Below, piece after piece: positions 26,218 through 35,701 of a DNA stretch of 64,000 nt. Below the pieces are notes generated by a model, which worked only from the letters and a program-made list of their open reading frames with translations, searched no databases and had not been told where the DNA came from. Made by a program: the position numbers and the translations under genes. Source of the DNA: Bacteroidales bacterium (GTDB lineage Bacteria > Bacteroidota > Bacteroidia > Bacteroidales > F082); assembly GCA_016284305.1 (NCBI GenBank), contig JAEEON010000075.1, positions 82,349 to 146,348 on the forward strand, read 5' to 3'. Each line of letters starts with the position of its first letter. Positions within the stretch are counted from its first letter, which is position 1.

Positions 26218-27187
26218 ATTTGTCTCTCCCCAACAGCTGTCGAGCATACTCTCGCAAGAGTTCCTTTCGCCCATCGGGAATCGGGACCGAATCCAACAAC
26301 AGATCAGCCTGACGGAAATATTCTCCTATCGCCTGTTCCGCAGCCTCCTTTACATGAAGCCTGTCATAGATAGCCATGACCGCCGCTATCTTCTTCGTAC
26401 GATCCATGTTCCCGGAAGAGGAAAACAAGGTATCCAAAGCATAACGATCCTCTTCACCAGCCAACTCTCGAGCTTTAAGAATCATATACGTCTTCTTGTT
26501 CTCAACAATGTCGCCCCCCGTCTTCTTGCCAAAGACCGACTCATCAGCATAACAATCCAACACATCATCTTGCAACTGGAAAGCCAAACCCATGGCGATG
26601 CCATAATCATACAACTTTTGTTGATCGGCATCGTTGGCTCCTGCAACGACAGCACCCATTTGGATACTGGTGGCGAGAAGCACAGCCGTCTTCAAACGGA
26701 TCATCTCCAAATACTCCGGAATGGTGACATCCATCCTAGTCTCAAAATTCATGTCATACTGCTGTCCCTCGCAAACCTCGCGATGTACCTTACTCAACAA
26801 ACGAGCCGTGTCGATTGACCGGGGGGTACGCATCACCAAATCGTAGGCCAAGGCCTGCATGGCATCGCCTGAGAGGATGGCCATGTTCGTATTCCATTTC
26901 TTATACACGGTCTCCAAGCCACGACGGATAGGAGCCTGGTCCATGATGTCGTCATGAATGAGCGTAGAGTTGTGAAACGTCTCCAAAGCCAAAGCAGGAT
27001 AGAGGGCATCTTCCACCTTGCCGCCAAACATCTCACAAGTCAACAGGCAGAGCATGGGACGCAAGCGTTTGCCTTTCTGATACAGGGTATAAACAATAGG
27101 TGCATACAGCTCCGATGGCTGGTAGTCGAATTGCACCGCATCCATGAATGCAGTGAATTCCGTTTTCAGTTGATTGATCTTTTCCAT
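26216..27187 (-). CDS. Polyprenyl (farnesyl-type) diphosphate synthase
   Basis: A 323-residue all-helical trans-prenyltransferase. The first Asp-rich motif is HDDIMDQAPIRRG (about residues 80-92), the second LQDDVLDCYAD (about 203-213), with GKRLRPML near 34-41 and TGGDIVENKKTYM shortly after. It condenses isopentenyl diphosphate onto allylic diphosphates. The gene could be ispA, or a longer-chain synthase for menaquinone or undecaprenyl carriers; chain length cannot be read reliably here. A -7 box (27199-27191) ends three bases before the ATG, suggesting an mRNA with almost no leader. Confidence 0.92.
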   Translation of the reverse strand: MEKINQLKTEFTAFMDAVQFDYQPSELYAPIVYTLYQKGKRLRPMLCLLTCEMFGGKVEDALYPALALETFHNSTLIHDDIMDQAPIRRGLETVYKKWNTNMAILSGDAMQALAYDLVMRTPRSIDTARLLSKVHREVCEGQQYDMNFETRMDVTIPEYLEMIRLKTAVLLATSIQMGAVVAGANDADQQKLYDYGIAMGLAFQLQDDVLDCYADESVFGKKTGGDIVENKKTYMILKARELAGEEDRYALDTLFSSSGNMDRTKKIAAVMAIYDRLHVKEAAEQAIGEYFRQADLLLDSVPIPDGRKELLREYARQLLGRDK

Positions 27188-27190
27188 GAG

Positions 27191-27199
27191 GCAAAATTA
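27191..27199 (-). promoter_or_regulatory. -7 box touching the polyprenyl synthase start codon
   Basis: TAATTTTGC on the minus strand ends three bases before ATG (27187). A transcript starting the usual few bases after the box would begin at or next to the start codon. No spaced TTTG is seen. Confidence 0.5.
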
Positions 27200-27255
27200 C
27201 AAAACAATTTGGTGCGATATTTGCACGATATCATTTTTTGTCAAACTGAAACACC

Positions 27256-28221
27256 ATGAAAAAACACCTTTTATTCGTCCTTGCCGCATGTGCCCTTCTC
27301 GTCTCATGCCAAACCACCGAAAAGACAGCCATCGCATACCACCAAGCCAACCAAGCCGACCACGAGCGCATCCTTGCCCTTAAGGCCTCGGGGCAGCCCG
27401 ATATTTGGCCAGAAGTATTTGAACGCTATTGCAGCTTGAGAGGCCGCAACGAAGAGATGTCACGCATGCCTGAAAGGGTCAAGAAGAGTGTCAATTATAC
27501 CAAACTCAACCTGGAGGAAGAATTGAACTCCGCACGCAACAAGGCCGAGGCCTATCTGGAAGCCAAGATCGCTCAAGATCTGCAGAAAGAAGGGGCGGAC
27601 ATCGACAGAACCAACCAATATATCTGGCAACTGGGGCGTGTCAACCCGAAAAACTCGAGACTTGGAGAGTTCAAGTTAGCCATGCTGATGAAGCAAGCGG
27701 ACGACATCCTGATCGGATGCACACCTCGTCGCGGCACCCATCTCCCCATGGGGGTGGAACAAGCTCTCGTGAGTTTCGATGCCAATGAATTGGCAGCCAT
27801 ACCCGCTAAGGTCCATTACCACAAGCAACGCAGCGTGAAGTACGGGGTGATCGCCGACATCGTGATCAACCATTGCGACGCTGGCTCCGACCGCGATGAA
27901 GCCGTGTCGTTCAAGGAGAGCAACGGCAACCTGACGGCCACGGTGACCGACCATACCCTCAGCAAGACCGCCACCATCAAAGGCATGCTCAACCTCTATG
28001 AACCAAAGAAAGGAGACCTGCTGGTCTCCATTCCCTTAGAAGCTAACTCTAAATTCAGTTACAACTACTCCACAATCGAAGGGTCGAGAGAAGCCTGTTC
28101 CGAACAGACCTTGGAGCGTTTGAGTCAGCAACCACTGCCCTTTCCTACCGACGCCAGCATCATCACTGACGCAGCAAAGGAATTCAATAATCTTGTTGCC
28201 AAGACGTTGAGTGGCAAATGA
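27256..28221 (+). CDS. Unrecognised lipoprotein
   Basis: A 321-residue protein I do not recognise. The N-terminus MKKHLLFVLAACALLVSCQTTEK is a lipoprotein signal with lipobox LVSC, placing it in the envelope. Residues 25-130 are helix-rich and highly charged, with repeated spacing resembling a coiled coil (LNLEEELNSARNKAEAYLEAKIAQDL). The C-terminal two thirds look more mixed alpha/beta and include VKYGVIADIVINHCDAG. No catalytic motif is evident. It ends one base before the stop codon of the convergent phosphofructokinase gene, with no terminator between. Confidence 0.72.
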   Translation: MKKHLLFVLAACALLVSCQTTEKTAIAYHQANQADHERILALKASGQPDIWPEVFERYCSLRGRNEEMSRMPERVKKSVNYTKLNLEEELNSARNKAEAYLEAKIAQDLQKEGADIDRTNQYIWQLGRVNPKNSRLGEFKLAMLMKQADDILIGCTPRRGTHLPMGVEQALVSFDANELAAIPAKVHYHKQRSVKYGVIADIVINHCDAGSDRDEAVSFKESNGNLTATVTDHTLSKTATIKGMLNLYEPKKGDLLVSIPLEANSKFSYNYSTIEGSREACSEQTLERLSQQPLPFPTDASIITDAAKEFNNLVAKTLSGK

Positions 28222-29439
28222 TTACCAATGTAGGATCTTACGGAAATCGTAGTCCTCAGGATTCGGCAGGTAAGCCTTGGCAGCCTCGTAATCCTCAGGA
28301 GAGAGGTATTGCAAGCCTTCATTGAAAATCAGCTCGGCCTTGGGACCGTTGAGGTTGACCAAACGCGGCTTAATCTTTCCATTCTCATCTTCCACATCCT
28401 TCAGGTACAACGGGATAATCTCGCCCTTGGGGTTGGTGGTAACCATAGCTCCAGTGACACCCTTGTCGAAAAGCTTCTTGACACCATAACCCAACAGTGA
28501 GCAATAGGTCAGGTCGTAGCCATTGGGTTCAACGCAACGGATGCCGTAGCCGATTTCGACCGGGCGGCTCTTCACGCTGAGGCCAAGGAGATGCAGACGT
28601 TGCTGCAACAACAAGTTGAAGATATGAGCCTTGCTCACGTTGCCGAGTTCGGGATGACCATGCTCATCGTAAGTGAATGCTACACCCGACTTCTCGATTT
28701 CGGCGTCAGTCATAAAGTGGAACACACCTTCGCTGATAATGACGACACCATAGCCAACGCCCAACAGCTTGCGCTTCACGATGGAGCTGACCATCAAGTT
28801 GATGATGGCATCGAAAGTGACATCCGTCTTATTGAACATCTCGGGGATGACCACCATCGGGCAATGGCAGGCGGAGGTCATGCCGAAAGCAAGGTGACCA
28901 GCCTCGCGACCCATGGCGGAGAGCACGAACCAATTACCACTGGTACGGGCATCTTCATAGACGGTTTGAACGAGTCGCACTGCAGCGTCTTTAGCTGAAT
29001 AATAGCCAAAGGTGGGGTTGCCGTCGGGCAAAGGCAAGTCGTTGTCGATGGTCTTGGGCACGTGGATGTTTTGAATCTGTACGTTATTCTCACTCAGATA
29101 CTTGGAGATGCGGTTGGCCGTAGAAGCGGTGTCGTCGCCTCCGATGGTGACAAGCAACTTCACATTGTTTTTAACAAAGAAATCGGTGTTGAACTCCTCG
29201 TTTTTCGGTTTGTAGCGACTCATGCGCAGTGCCGATCCACCTTGTTTTTGGATCTCATCGGCATAGATGAAGTCGATTTCATCGACGGTAGGATTCTCTT
29301 TGAAGAGGTTTTTGTAGCCCTCGTTCAGGCCAAGGACCCGATAGCCAGCCTTCAAAAAGGTCTTGGCGACTGTACTGATGACGGTGTTGATACCCGGGGC
29401 GGGACCGCCACCCGCTAAGATTACGATGGATTCTTTCAT
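28222..29439 (-). CDS. pfp: PPi-type 6-phosphofructokinase
   Basis: A 405-residue glycolytic enzyme of the phosphofructokinase family. The start is MKESIVILAGGGPAPGINTVI. Two diagnostic sites argue for pyrophosphate rather than ATP as phosphoryl donor: GGDDTAS (Asp where ATP enzymes have Gly) and PKTIDNDLPLP with the lysine of PPi-type enzymes. MGREAGHLAFG is the fructose-6-phosphate site. The reaction is reversible, phosphorylating fructose 6-phosphate to fructose 1,6-bisphosphate. It follows the GH92 gene, separated by a 45-base spacer that contains an eight-base repeat. An ATP-dependent relative cannot be fully ruled out. Confidence 0.9.
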   Translation of the reverse strand: MKESIVILAGGGPAPGINTVISTVAKTFLKAGYRVLGLNEGYKNLFKENPTVDEIDFIYADEIQKQGGSALRMSRYKPKNEEFNTDFFVKNNVKLLVTIGGDDTASTANRISKYLSENNVQIQNIHVPKTIDNDLPLPDGNPTFGYYSAKDAAVRLVQTVYEDARTSGNWFVLSAMGREAGHLAFGMTSACHCPMVVIPEMFNKTDVTFDAIINLMVSSIVKRKLLGVGYGVVIISEGVFHFMTDAEIEKSGVAFTYDEHGHPELGNVSKAHIFNLLLQQRLHLLGLSVKSRPVEIGYGIRCVEPNGYDLTYCSLLGYGVKKLFDKGVTGAMVTTNPKGEIIPLYLKDVEDENGKIKPRLVNLNGPKAELIFNEGLQYLSPEDYEAAKAYLPNPEDYDFRKILHW

Positions 29440-29452
29440 GAGTTTTGTTTAT

Positions 29453-29476
29453 TTTTATTGTTGAATTGTTGAATTG
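29453..29476. repeat. Eight-base array (TTGAATTG) between GH92 and pfp
   Basis: Plus strand ATTG, TTGAATTG, TTGAATTG and G; read in the direction of the genes, CAATTCAA CAATTCAA CAAT. It lies in the spacer just before the pfp ATG. The sequence is short, so the array nature is less certain than for the ettA and purE leaders. Confidence 0.7.
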
Positions 29477-29484
29477 GCTGATGA

Positions 29485-32424
29485 TTATTCGATGATGAAC
29501 TCGTCGCAGAAGATCCATGCCGGCTGTCCAGCACCCACATGACCTTCAGGGCATTTACCAATGTTTTTGGCTGCCATCTTGACGTAACGCGCATTGCAAC
29601 GGGGACGCACTCCAAGTTCTTGTGTTGAGGAGCCTTCGTCGTTGACTGGGATTTGGTTAATGACCTTACCCACGCTTCTGAACCGCTTGCCGTCGTCGGA
29701 GACAAAGAACTCCACTTCCTTGGGCATGAAAATCCAGGAATAGGCTTCTTGGAGGAAGCTTCCAGCAAGACGGGAGATCCATTGTTTCTCACCAAGATCA
29801 ACGGTAGCAATCAGATCGACGCCATGATAGCCTTGCCAGGTGCCCGTACGGAAGTTCTCCCCTCCGCGCTGGTGGTCGATGAGTGCCTTAGAGCCGCCTG
29901 CCTCGTACTGGTTGGAATACGGATTGACCAAAGAGACTGCGACCTTGGCATCGATGCAATGGTACTTCGCATCAACGACGCTGCTCCAACGACCGTCCTG
30001 CAAGGCGGCGGCACGGAGGTTTGACGTGGCACGCAATACAATGGGACTCTCATAACGAGCACTTTGTTCGTTGGGCTCGCTGCCATCGGTGGTATAATAG
30101 ACCGGGGTGCCCTCAACGGGATGGGACATGGTGACGACGATGCTGTCGAAGAAGGTGTTCGCCTCGGCGTTGATGGCAGGAACCATGACAATGCTCTCCG
30201 AAGGGATGCGCAACACCGGGCAGTCTGCCGGCTGGGTGGCCCAAGTGGAGTTGGAATCAGCAGTCATCGTGAACTCGAGTTCACCGCCCGCCAAGACCTC
30301 CTCGACGGTGATGTAGCTACGGCTCAATGGACGGCCATTGAGTTTCACCGACTTCACATAGCAGTTCTGTGGACTGATGTTTTTGGCAGTGATGGCGAAG
30401 GTGCTGCCGTTGCCAAGGTCGATGGCAGCATGGTTGAAACGAGGCAAGCCGAGCACATAATAGCCCGATGCGGGTGTGGCAGGATAGAAACCCAAAGCCG
30501 AGAACACGCCCCATGCCGACATCTGGCCACAGTCTTCATTGCCGCTCAGCCCGTCGCGCTCATCAGAGTAGAACTCGTCCAAGACCTGTTTTACATAATG
30601 TTGCGTCTTGACAGGCTGACCGACGAAGTTATACATATAGATGGTGTTGTGACTGGGTTCATTGCCATGGGCATACTGTCCAATCAAGCCTGTGATGTCA
30701 GGTTGCTCGCGGCCCGAGAGTTGAGAGGAGGCGGTGAAGAGTCCGTCGAGTTTCTCGGCATAGCCTTCGCGTCCACCCATCAACTCGATATGCGTGTTGA
30801 TGTCCTGGGGGACGAAGAAGTTATATTGCCAGGTGTTGGCTTCGGTAAGCGTGAAGTTGACCTGTCTGGGGTCGAAAGGCTGCATGAAGCCACCGTTACG
30901 GCGACCTTGGAAGAATTTGTTTTCTGGGTTGTAGAGGTTTTTGTAGGCTTGGGCTCTCTTATAGAACTCCTCGGCGATGTCGGCGTGGCCCATATCCTCG
31001 GCCATGCGGGCGACACACCAATCGTCATAGGCATATTCGAGCGTTTTGGAGGTAGCCTCACCCTCGAGGTCGATGGGGATGAAACCATATTTCATGTATG
31101 CGCCCATGCCACGGCGATCCTGGCGAGAAGAGGCCACCATGGCTTCGAGGGCCTTCTCCGTGTCGAAGTCGCGAATGCCGCAAAAATAGGCATCAGCGAT
31201 GACGGGGATGGCATGGTTGCCGATCATGCAATGGGTCTCGTTGGCCGCCAGCTCCCAGATGGGCAGCATGTGTTCCTCATCGGTTTCGTAATTATTAATA
31301 AAGGTGTTAATGAAGTCGATGGTCCGATCACGTTGGATGAGACTGAACAGAGGGTGGAGGCTCCGGAAGGTATCCCACAGCGAGAACACCGTATAAACGG
31401 GGCGGTCTGACTGATAGACTTGCAGGTCATGGGCACGATAGCGGCCATCGGCATCCGAATAGAGGTTAGGGGCGATCATGGAATGATAGAGGTTGGTATA
31501 GAAAACCTTCATATCAGCGGTGTCGTTACCTTGGACGTCGATCCGTTTCAGTTCAGTATTCCATTTTTCGTGAGCTCTTTGAGCAAGTGCGTCAAAGTCG
31601 AAGTCAGCTTCGGCGAGTTCTGCCATCAGGTTGTTTTTGGCGCCATCCACATCAACTGCCGACAGGGCGATACGCATCACGATGGTCTCGCCTTCTTTGG
31701 TGTCGAAGTCGAAACAGGCTTTCAGGTGATTGCTGTTGACATAGGAATCCTGGGTGGGTTTCCCATGGTCATAGAGGGTATAGCTCTTGAAGGGTTTGGA
31801 GAACTCGGCAAAGAAATAGAGGTATTGTTCTTGAGCCCAGTCGCGGGTACGGCGGAAACCGGCTATGGAACGGTCTGAGCCAACGTTGAGGAAGGACTCA
31901 TAGACGAATTCGTCGTTGACGCCTTCGACCATATCGAGGAAGAGGTGAGATTGCTGGCTTTCGGGGAAAGTGCATCGCATCATGCCCACACGGTCACCGG
32001 TGGTGAGTTCCACTTTGACTTTGCTATCATCGAGGAGGACCGAATAATAACCCGGAGTAGCTGATTCGTTCTCATGATGGAAGCCGGAACGATAGTCGGT
32101 GACGTCGCCCACCAGGGGCAAGAAGCGAAAATCGCCGTAGTCACTGCAGCCCGTGCCACTGAGGTGGGTGGTGCTGAAGCCAAGGATGGTATCGTCGGAG
32201 GTGTGATAGCCCGAGCAACCATCCCAATCGTTCATACGAGTATCGGGACTAAACTGAACCATCCCAAAGGGGGCAGTCGCACCTGGGAAAGTATGTCCAT
32301 GACCTCCGGTACCGATGAATGGATCGACGAGGGAGGCTGGATCAGGGTTGGGAGTTAATGGATTGTCATGTTGGCAAGCAGCGAAGCAGCACAACAAGAG
32401 GAGAGGTAGGAGTAGTTTTTTCAT
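29485..32424 (-). CDS. GH92 family glycoside hydrolase lipoprotein (alpha-mannosidase-like)
   Basis: A 979-residue protein starting at 32424 (MKKLLLPLLLLCCFAACQ, lipobox AAC), not at the ORF-track start 18 codons upstream. The GH92 core includes VDPFIGTGGHGHTFPGATAPFG, GCSGYH, TEANTWQYNFFVP (general-acid Glu region) and GNEDCGQMSAWGVFSALGFYP. GH92 enzymes are calcium-dependent exo-alpha-mannosidases acting on N-glycan or yeast mannan type substrates. After the core come a Fn3/CHB_HEX_C-like module (YYTTDGSEPNEQS, residues about 760-830) and an F5/8-type C-like domain at the end (VDLIATVDLGEKQWI...). The added modules suggest glycan binding at the outer surface. Confidence 0.92.
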   Translation of the reverse strand: MKKLLLPLLLLCCFAACQHDNPLTPNPDPASLVDPFIGTGGHGHTFPGATAPFGMVQFSPDTRMNDWDGCSGYHTSDDTILGFSTTHLSGTGCSDYGDFRFLPLVGDVTDYRSGFHHENESATPGYYSVLLDDSKVKVELTTGDRVGMMRCTFPESQQSHLFLDMVEGVNDEFVYESFLNVGSDRSIAGFRRTRDWAQEQYLYFFAEFSKPFKSYTLYDHGKPTQDSYVNSNHLKACFDFDTKEGETIVMRIALSAVDVDGAKNNLMAELAEADFDFDALAQRAHEKWNTELKRIDVQGNDTADMKVFYTNLYHSMIAPNLYSDADGRYRAHDLQVYQSDRPVYTVFSLWDTFRSLHPLFSLIQRDRTIDFINTFINNYETDEEHMLPIWELAANETHCMIGNHAIPVIADAYFCGIRDFDTEKALEAMVASSRQDRRGMGAYMKYGFIPIDLEGEATSKTLEYAYDDWCVARMAEDMGHADIAEEFYKRAQAYKNLYNPENKFFQGRRNGGFMQPFDPRQVNFTLTEANTWQYNFFVPQDINTHIELMGGREGYAEKLDGLFTASSQLSGREQPDITGLIGQYAHGNEPSHNTIYMYNFVGQPVKTQHYVKQVLDEFYSDERDGLSGNEDCGQMSAWGVFSALGFYPATPASGYYVLGLPRFNHAAIDLGNGSTFAITAKNISPQNCYVKSVKLNGRPLSRSYITVEEVLAGGELEFTMTADSNSTWATQPADCPVLRIPSESIVMVPAINAEANTFFDSIVVTMSHPVEGTPVYYTTDGSEPNEQSARYESPIVLRATSNLRAAALQDGRWSSVVDAKYHCIDAKVAVSLVNPYSNQYEAGGSKALIDHQRGGENFRTGTWQGYHGVDLIATVDLGEKQWISRLAGSFLQEAYSWIFMPKEVEFFVSDDGKRFRSVGKVINQIPVNDEGSSTQELGVRPRCNARYVKMAAKNIGKCPEGHVGAGQPAWIFCDEFIIE

Positions 32425-32530
32425 TATGAAACGTTTTATTTGCAAAATAAGTTCAAAATTACAAAGAAAAACACACACCTAACATTTTCATGAAAAAAAA
32501 CCGAAATAAAAAAGATTTTTCAAAAACCCG

Positions 32531-32561
32531 CTTGCGAAAAAAAAATATATGCGTATATTTG
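32531..32561 (+). promoter_or_regulatory. Promoter of the Asp-box T9SS protein gene
   Basis: CTTG (32531-32534), 19 bases, then TATATTTG (32554-32561), with a leader of about 60 bases before the ATG. The rest of the 203-base GH92/Asp-box spacer is AT-rich and holds nothing else I can support. Confidence 0.6.
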
Positions 32562-32627
32562 TACGCTCTAAGAAAAGGACACAATTAGAAATAACTAACA
32601 CTATTATTAATTCAAAATCATCAAAAA

Positions 32628-34592
32628 ATGAAAAAACTGTTTACCTTACTGATGATCTTGGCTGTTGCCTCCGTTGGCTACTCCCAAGTAATGAAAGTCT
32701 CTAAGAACATTGCCAAGCCGAAGGCTGAGCAAATGAGAAAAGCCTCTCGTATGGAGAGCAATCAAGTCATGCAGAACGTTCAGAACGCTCCCGCAATGAC
32801 AAGATACGAAGGTACTGAAATTGATTTTACTTGGTACGACTGGCAGAGCAACGACGGTGCTCGTACTTGGACCCATGTTTGGGACAATGGCAAAGTTGAT
32901 TTCGCTTTCACTCAGTCAACCGATGACAGCCCGTTCAGCTCTCGTGGTACTGGTATTGTGACCTACGACTCCAACACTGGCGAATGGTCAGGTATGGGTG
33001 GCCGTGTTGAGAACGAAAAGACCGGTTTCGGTTCCATCGCCCAATACGGACAAAACGGCCTCGTGGTTGCAGCTCACACCGCTAGCGACTGCCGTGTCTA
33101 TGTCACTGACGACAGAGACGCTGTCACTGCCGGTTCAATGTCTGTCACCAGCGTCCTCGACAACACCTACGAGCCCTGCTGGCCCAACGTCATGACCACT
33201 GGTGCCAACCGTGACATCATCCACGTCATCGCTACCGCTTCTTCCACCAGCAACATCATCATGGAAGGTGTCACCGATCCTTTGATCTACTTCCGTTCAC
33301 TCGATGGTGGCCAAACTTGGGACAAGCAGAATGTCATTCTTCCTTACATGGGCAAGGAATATTCCGTTGACTGGACTTCAAACTGCGCTCACTGGATGGA
33401 AACCACTGATGACAACCGCCTCACCCTCGTGGTCAACAACGCTTGGTCTGATGGTTTCGTCCTCTACAGCGACGACAACGGTGAGACCTGGGAAAGAAAA
33501 GTGTTCTACTCACACCCGAGCATTCTCGGTGTTGACACCTCTGGTTGGTTCTTCTATCCCCGTTGGGTCTCCGCTGTGTGGGCTGGTGACCAACTGAAGC
33601 TTGCTTACGAGTGGAATGGTAGCACTGGTGAAGCCGGTTCTGGTTCCTACTATCCTGGCGTTGGTGGTGTTGCTTTCTGGGGCGAAAACTTGGTTTACGG
33701 TGAAGACGGTGCTGGCCACAGCGCTATCGAAGGCAACCTCGTTCCTGGCGAACACTTCATCATGGACACTGCTTACCTCTATGAAGACCTCTACGCTTCC
33801 ATGTGGTGGTGGAGCGATGCCAACCACCCGATGTGGCCAGAATACATGGGTTATCTGACCACCCTCACCGACGAAGGTCACGTTGAACCTTACTGGGAAG
33901 CCACTGAGATGAACTTTACTGTTGGCGAAGGCTCCAACCTGGGCGAACATGGCCACTACAACCAAGGTATCTGCGCTATGCCTGTGCTGTGCAAGGTTCC
34001 TGGAAGCGATGACTTAGTTGCTGTTTGGACTGCTCTTGACGAGAACTGCACCGACGGTGCTGGCCTCTTCTACTATCACCTCTTCGCTAACTATTCACCC
34101 GATGGCGGTCTCACCTGGGGTACCGATACCGAAGACTTCATGGTTGCCCTCTGCGGTGGCGATGATTACTGGGAGTATGAAAACAGCGAGATGGTTTATC
34201 CTCAAGCTGCTATCGTTGGCGATCAACTCATCGTTGTTGCACAAGTTGACGAAGGCACTGGTACCTATGTCCAAAGCGACGATACCAATGGCCAAGACAA
34301 TGCCTATGTTGGTTACACCTACACTCTGAGCGACCTCTGGCCTCAGGTTGGTGTCAGCGTCCCTGAAGTTTCTCACAACACCAAGATGACGGTCAGCCCC
34401 AACCCGGCTACCACTCAGCTGAATGTTAGCCTGAACCAAAATTCAGAGATTGTTATCTACACCATCACTGGTCAAGTCGTCAGCTCACAGAAGGGTCATG
34501 CTGGTCTCAACACCATCAACATCTCCTCACTGAGCAGCGGTGTTTACTTCATCAACGCTGGTTCTGACACCCAGAAGTTCGTTGTGAAATAA
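32628..34592 (+). CDS. Secreted Asp-box (BNR-like) protein with type A T9SS sorting domain
   Basis: A 654-residue secreted protein. A signal peptide (MKKLFTLLMILAVASVGYSQ) is followed by a region with three Asp-box style turns, S-x-D-x-G-x-T-W: RSLDGGQTWDKQ, YSDDNGETWERK and YSPDGGLTWGTD, as in beta-propeller sialidase-like folds. The sialidase catalytic residues are not evident to me, so enzyme activity is not claimed. The last 80 residues are a canonical type A CTD: VSPNPATTQLNVSLNQ ... SSGVYFINAGSDTQKFVVK. Codon choice is markedly pyrimidine-rich and uniform (GGT, ACC, GAC), suggesting high expression. It has its own promoter and terminator. Confidence 0.88.
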   Translation: MKKLFTLLMILAVASVGYSQVMKVSKNIAKPKAEQMRKASRMESNQVMQNVQNAPAMTRYEGTEIDFTWYDWQSNDGARTWTHVWDNGKVDFAFTQSTDDSPFSSRGTGIVTYDSNTGEWSGMGGRVENEKTGFGSIAQYGQNGLVVAAHTASDCRVYVTDDRDAVTAGSMSVTSVLDNTYEPCWPNVMTTGANRDIIHVIATASSTSNIIMEGVTDPLIYFRSLDGGQTWDKQNVILPYMGKEYSVDWTSNCAHWMETTDDNRLTLVVNNAWSDGFVLYSDDNGETWERKVFYSHPSILGVDTSGWFFYPRWVSAVWAGDQLKLAYEWNGSTGEAGSGSYYPGVGGVAFWGENLVYGEDGAGHSAIEGNLVPGEHFIMDTAYLYEDLYASMWWWSDANHPMWPEYMGYLTTLTDEGHVEPYWEATEMNFTVGEGSNLGEHGHYNQGICAMPVLCKVPGSDDLVAVWTALDENCTDGAGLFYYHLFANYSPDGGLTWGTDTEDFMVALCGGDDYWEYENSEMVYPQAAIVGDQLIVVAQVDEGTGTYVQSDDTNGQDNAYVGYTYTLSDLWPQVGVSVPEVSHNTKMTVSPNPATTQLNVSLNQNSEIVIYTITGQVVSSQKGHAGLNTINISSLSSGVYFINAGSDTQKFVVK

Positions 34593-34614
34593 TCAACCAC
34601 GACACATGAAATGA

Positions 34615-34646
34615 AGAAGGAGGCCTTAGGGTCTCCTTCTTTTTTT
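34615..34646 (+). terminator. Intrinsic terminator after the Asp-box gene
   Basis: AGAAGGAG pairs with CTCCTTCT across a short C-C/G-G-extended loop, followed by a run of seven T. It stands between this gene and the convergent pdxA stop (34652). Confidence 0.88.
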
Positions 34647-34651
34647 GTTCC

Positions 34652-35665
34652 TTATTGTTGCGAGTTCAAGATATCCAATGCCAGGAACATCGCCTGGCGC
34701 ATCGCATCGGGCAAGGCCTCGTTTTTATTTGCGATGTCGTAAGCCGGCCCATGGAATGGCGTGGTTCGCACCACAGGCAAGCCAGCAGTGTAAATGGCCC
34801 CGCCATTGATAGAGATCATCTTGAAGGGCAGAGCGGCTTGATCATGATACATGGCCAACACGGCATCGTATTTACGCCACAATCCCGAGGCAAAGAAACG
34901 ATCGGCCGGGAATGGACCAAAGGCGTAAAGACCGTTTTTCTGGGCCATGGAAATCACTGGAGCGATGATGTCCTGTTCTTCCATCCCCGCAAGTCCAGAG
35001 TCGCCAGCGTGAGGATTTAGGCCTAAAACGGCAATCTTCGGCGAAGCAATGTCGAAGCCTTTCTTCAAGGCATTAGCCAAGATGATCAGCTTATGCATCA
35101 CCATTTCCTTGTTGATGACCGAAACGGCATCCCTAACCGGGATGTCAGAAGTTACCATGCCGATGCGCAGATAGTCGCTAACCAGCATCTCCACATAGTC
35201 ACGGCTATCGAAAAGCGAAGCCAGGTAGTCCGATTGGCCGTTGAAGCGGAAGGCATCCGACTTCAACAACGAAGGATTCAGTGGAGCCGTCACCATCGCG
35301 TCGATATAACCCTTCACAAGGTCGTCGGTGGCACGTTTCAAAGAGAGGATGGCCATCCGACCGGCCTGCTCCGTCATGGAACCCGGTTCAATCTTCAACT
35401 CATCGTCCGTGATGTTCACAATATTGAACTTATGCTGCCATGCCTGACGCACATCGCGGGTGAGAGAATAGTTGAATTCTTCCACACCGAGGCTCTTTTT
35501 GTAATAAGAAAGCACCTTGGATTGTCCATATAAGATGGGGGTTGCCATTTGCAACATCCGTGAATCCGCAAAGGTTTTCAAGATAATCTCATACGAGATG
35601 CCATTGAAATCACCATGGGTAATGCCAATCTTGAAGGGCTTATTAGGCGGGTTAGAATTCTGCAT
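34652..35665 (-). CDS. pdxA: 4-hydroxythreonine-4-phosphate dehydrogenase
   Basis: A 337-residue NAD-dependent dehydrogenase of vitamin B6 biosynthesis. I start at ATG 35665 (MQNSNPPNKPFKIGITHGDFNGI); the ORF-track start 35704 falls inside the -7 box. Family landmarks are ITHGDFNGISYEI near the N-terminus, DAMVTAPLNPSLL, LGLNPHAGDSG and YDAVLAMYHDQAALPFKMIS, with the metal-binding His residues in the last three. PdxA oxidises 4-phosphohydroxy-threonine, whose product decarboxylates to 3-amino-2-oxopropyl phosphate. The gene has its own well-spaced promoter, and no other pdx gene is nearby. Confidence 0.95.
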   Translation of the reverse strand: MQNSNPPNKPFKIGITHGDFNGISYEIILKTFADSRMLQMATPILYGQSKVLSYYKKSLGVEEFNYSLTRDVRQAWQHKFNIVNITDDELKIEPGSMTEQAGRMAILSLKRATDDLVKGYIDAMVTAPLNPSLLKSDAFRFNGQSDYLASLFDSRDYVEMLVSDYLRIGMVTSDIPVRDAVSVINKEMVMHKLIILANALKKGFDIASPKIAVLGLNPHAGDSGLAGMEEQDIIAPVISMAQKNGLYAFGPFPADRFFASGLWRKYDAVLAMYHDQAALPFKMISINGGAIYTAGLPVVRTTPFHGPAYDIANKNEALPDAMRQAMFLALDILNSQQ

Positions 35666-35701
35666 AATCCTGAATTTTAAAGGGTTATAATAATCGACCT
35701 T

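Noticed and set aside
30064-31410. 448-residue plus-strand ORF inside the GH92 gene
   Set aside because: Antisense shadow; composition is typical of read-through opposite a biased coding strand and no family motif is seen.
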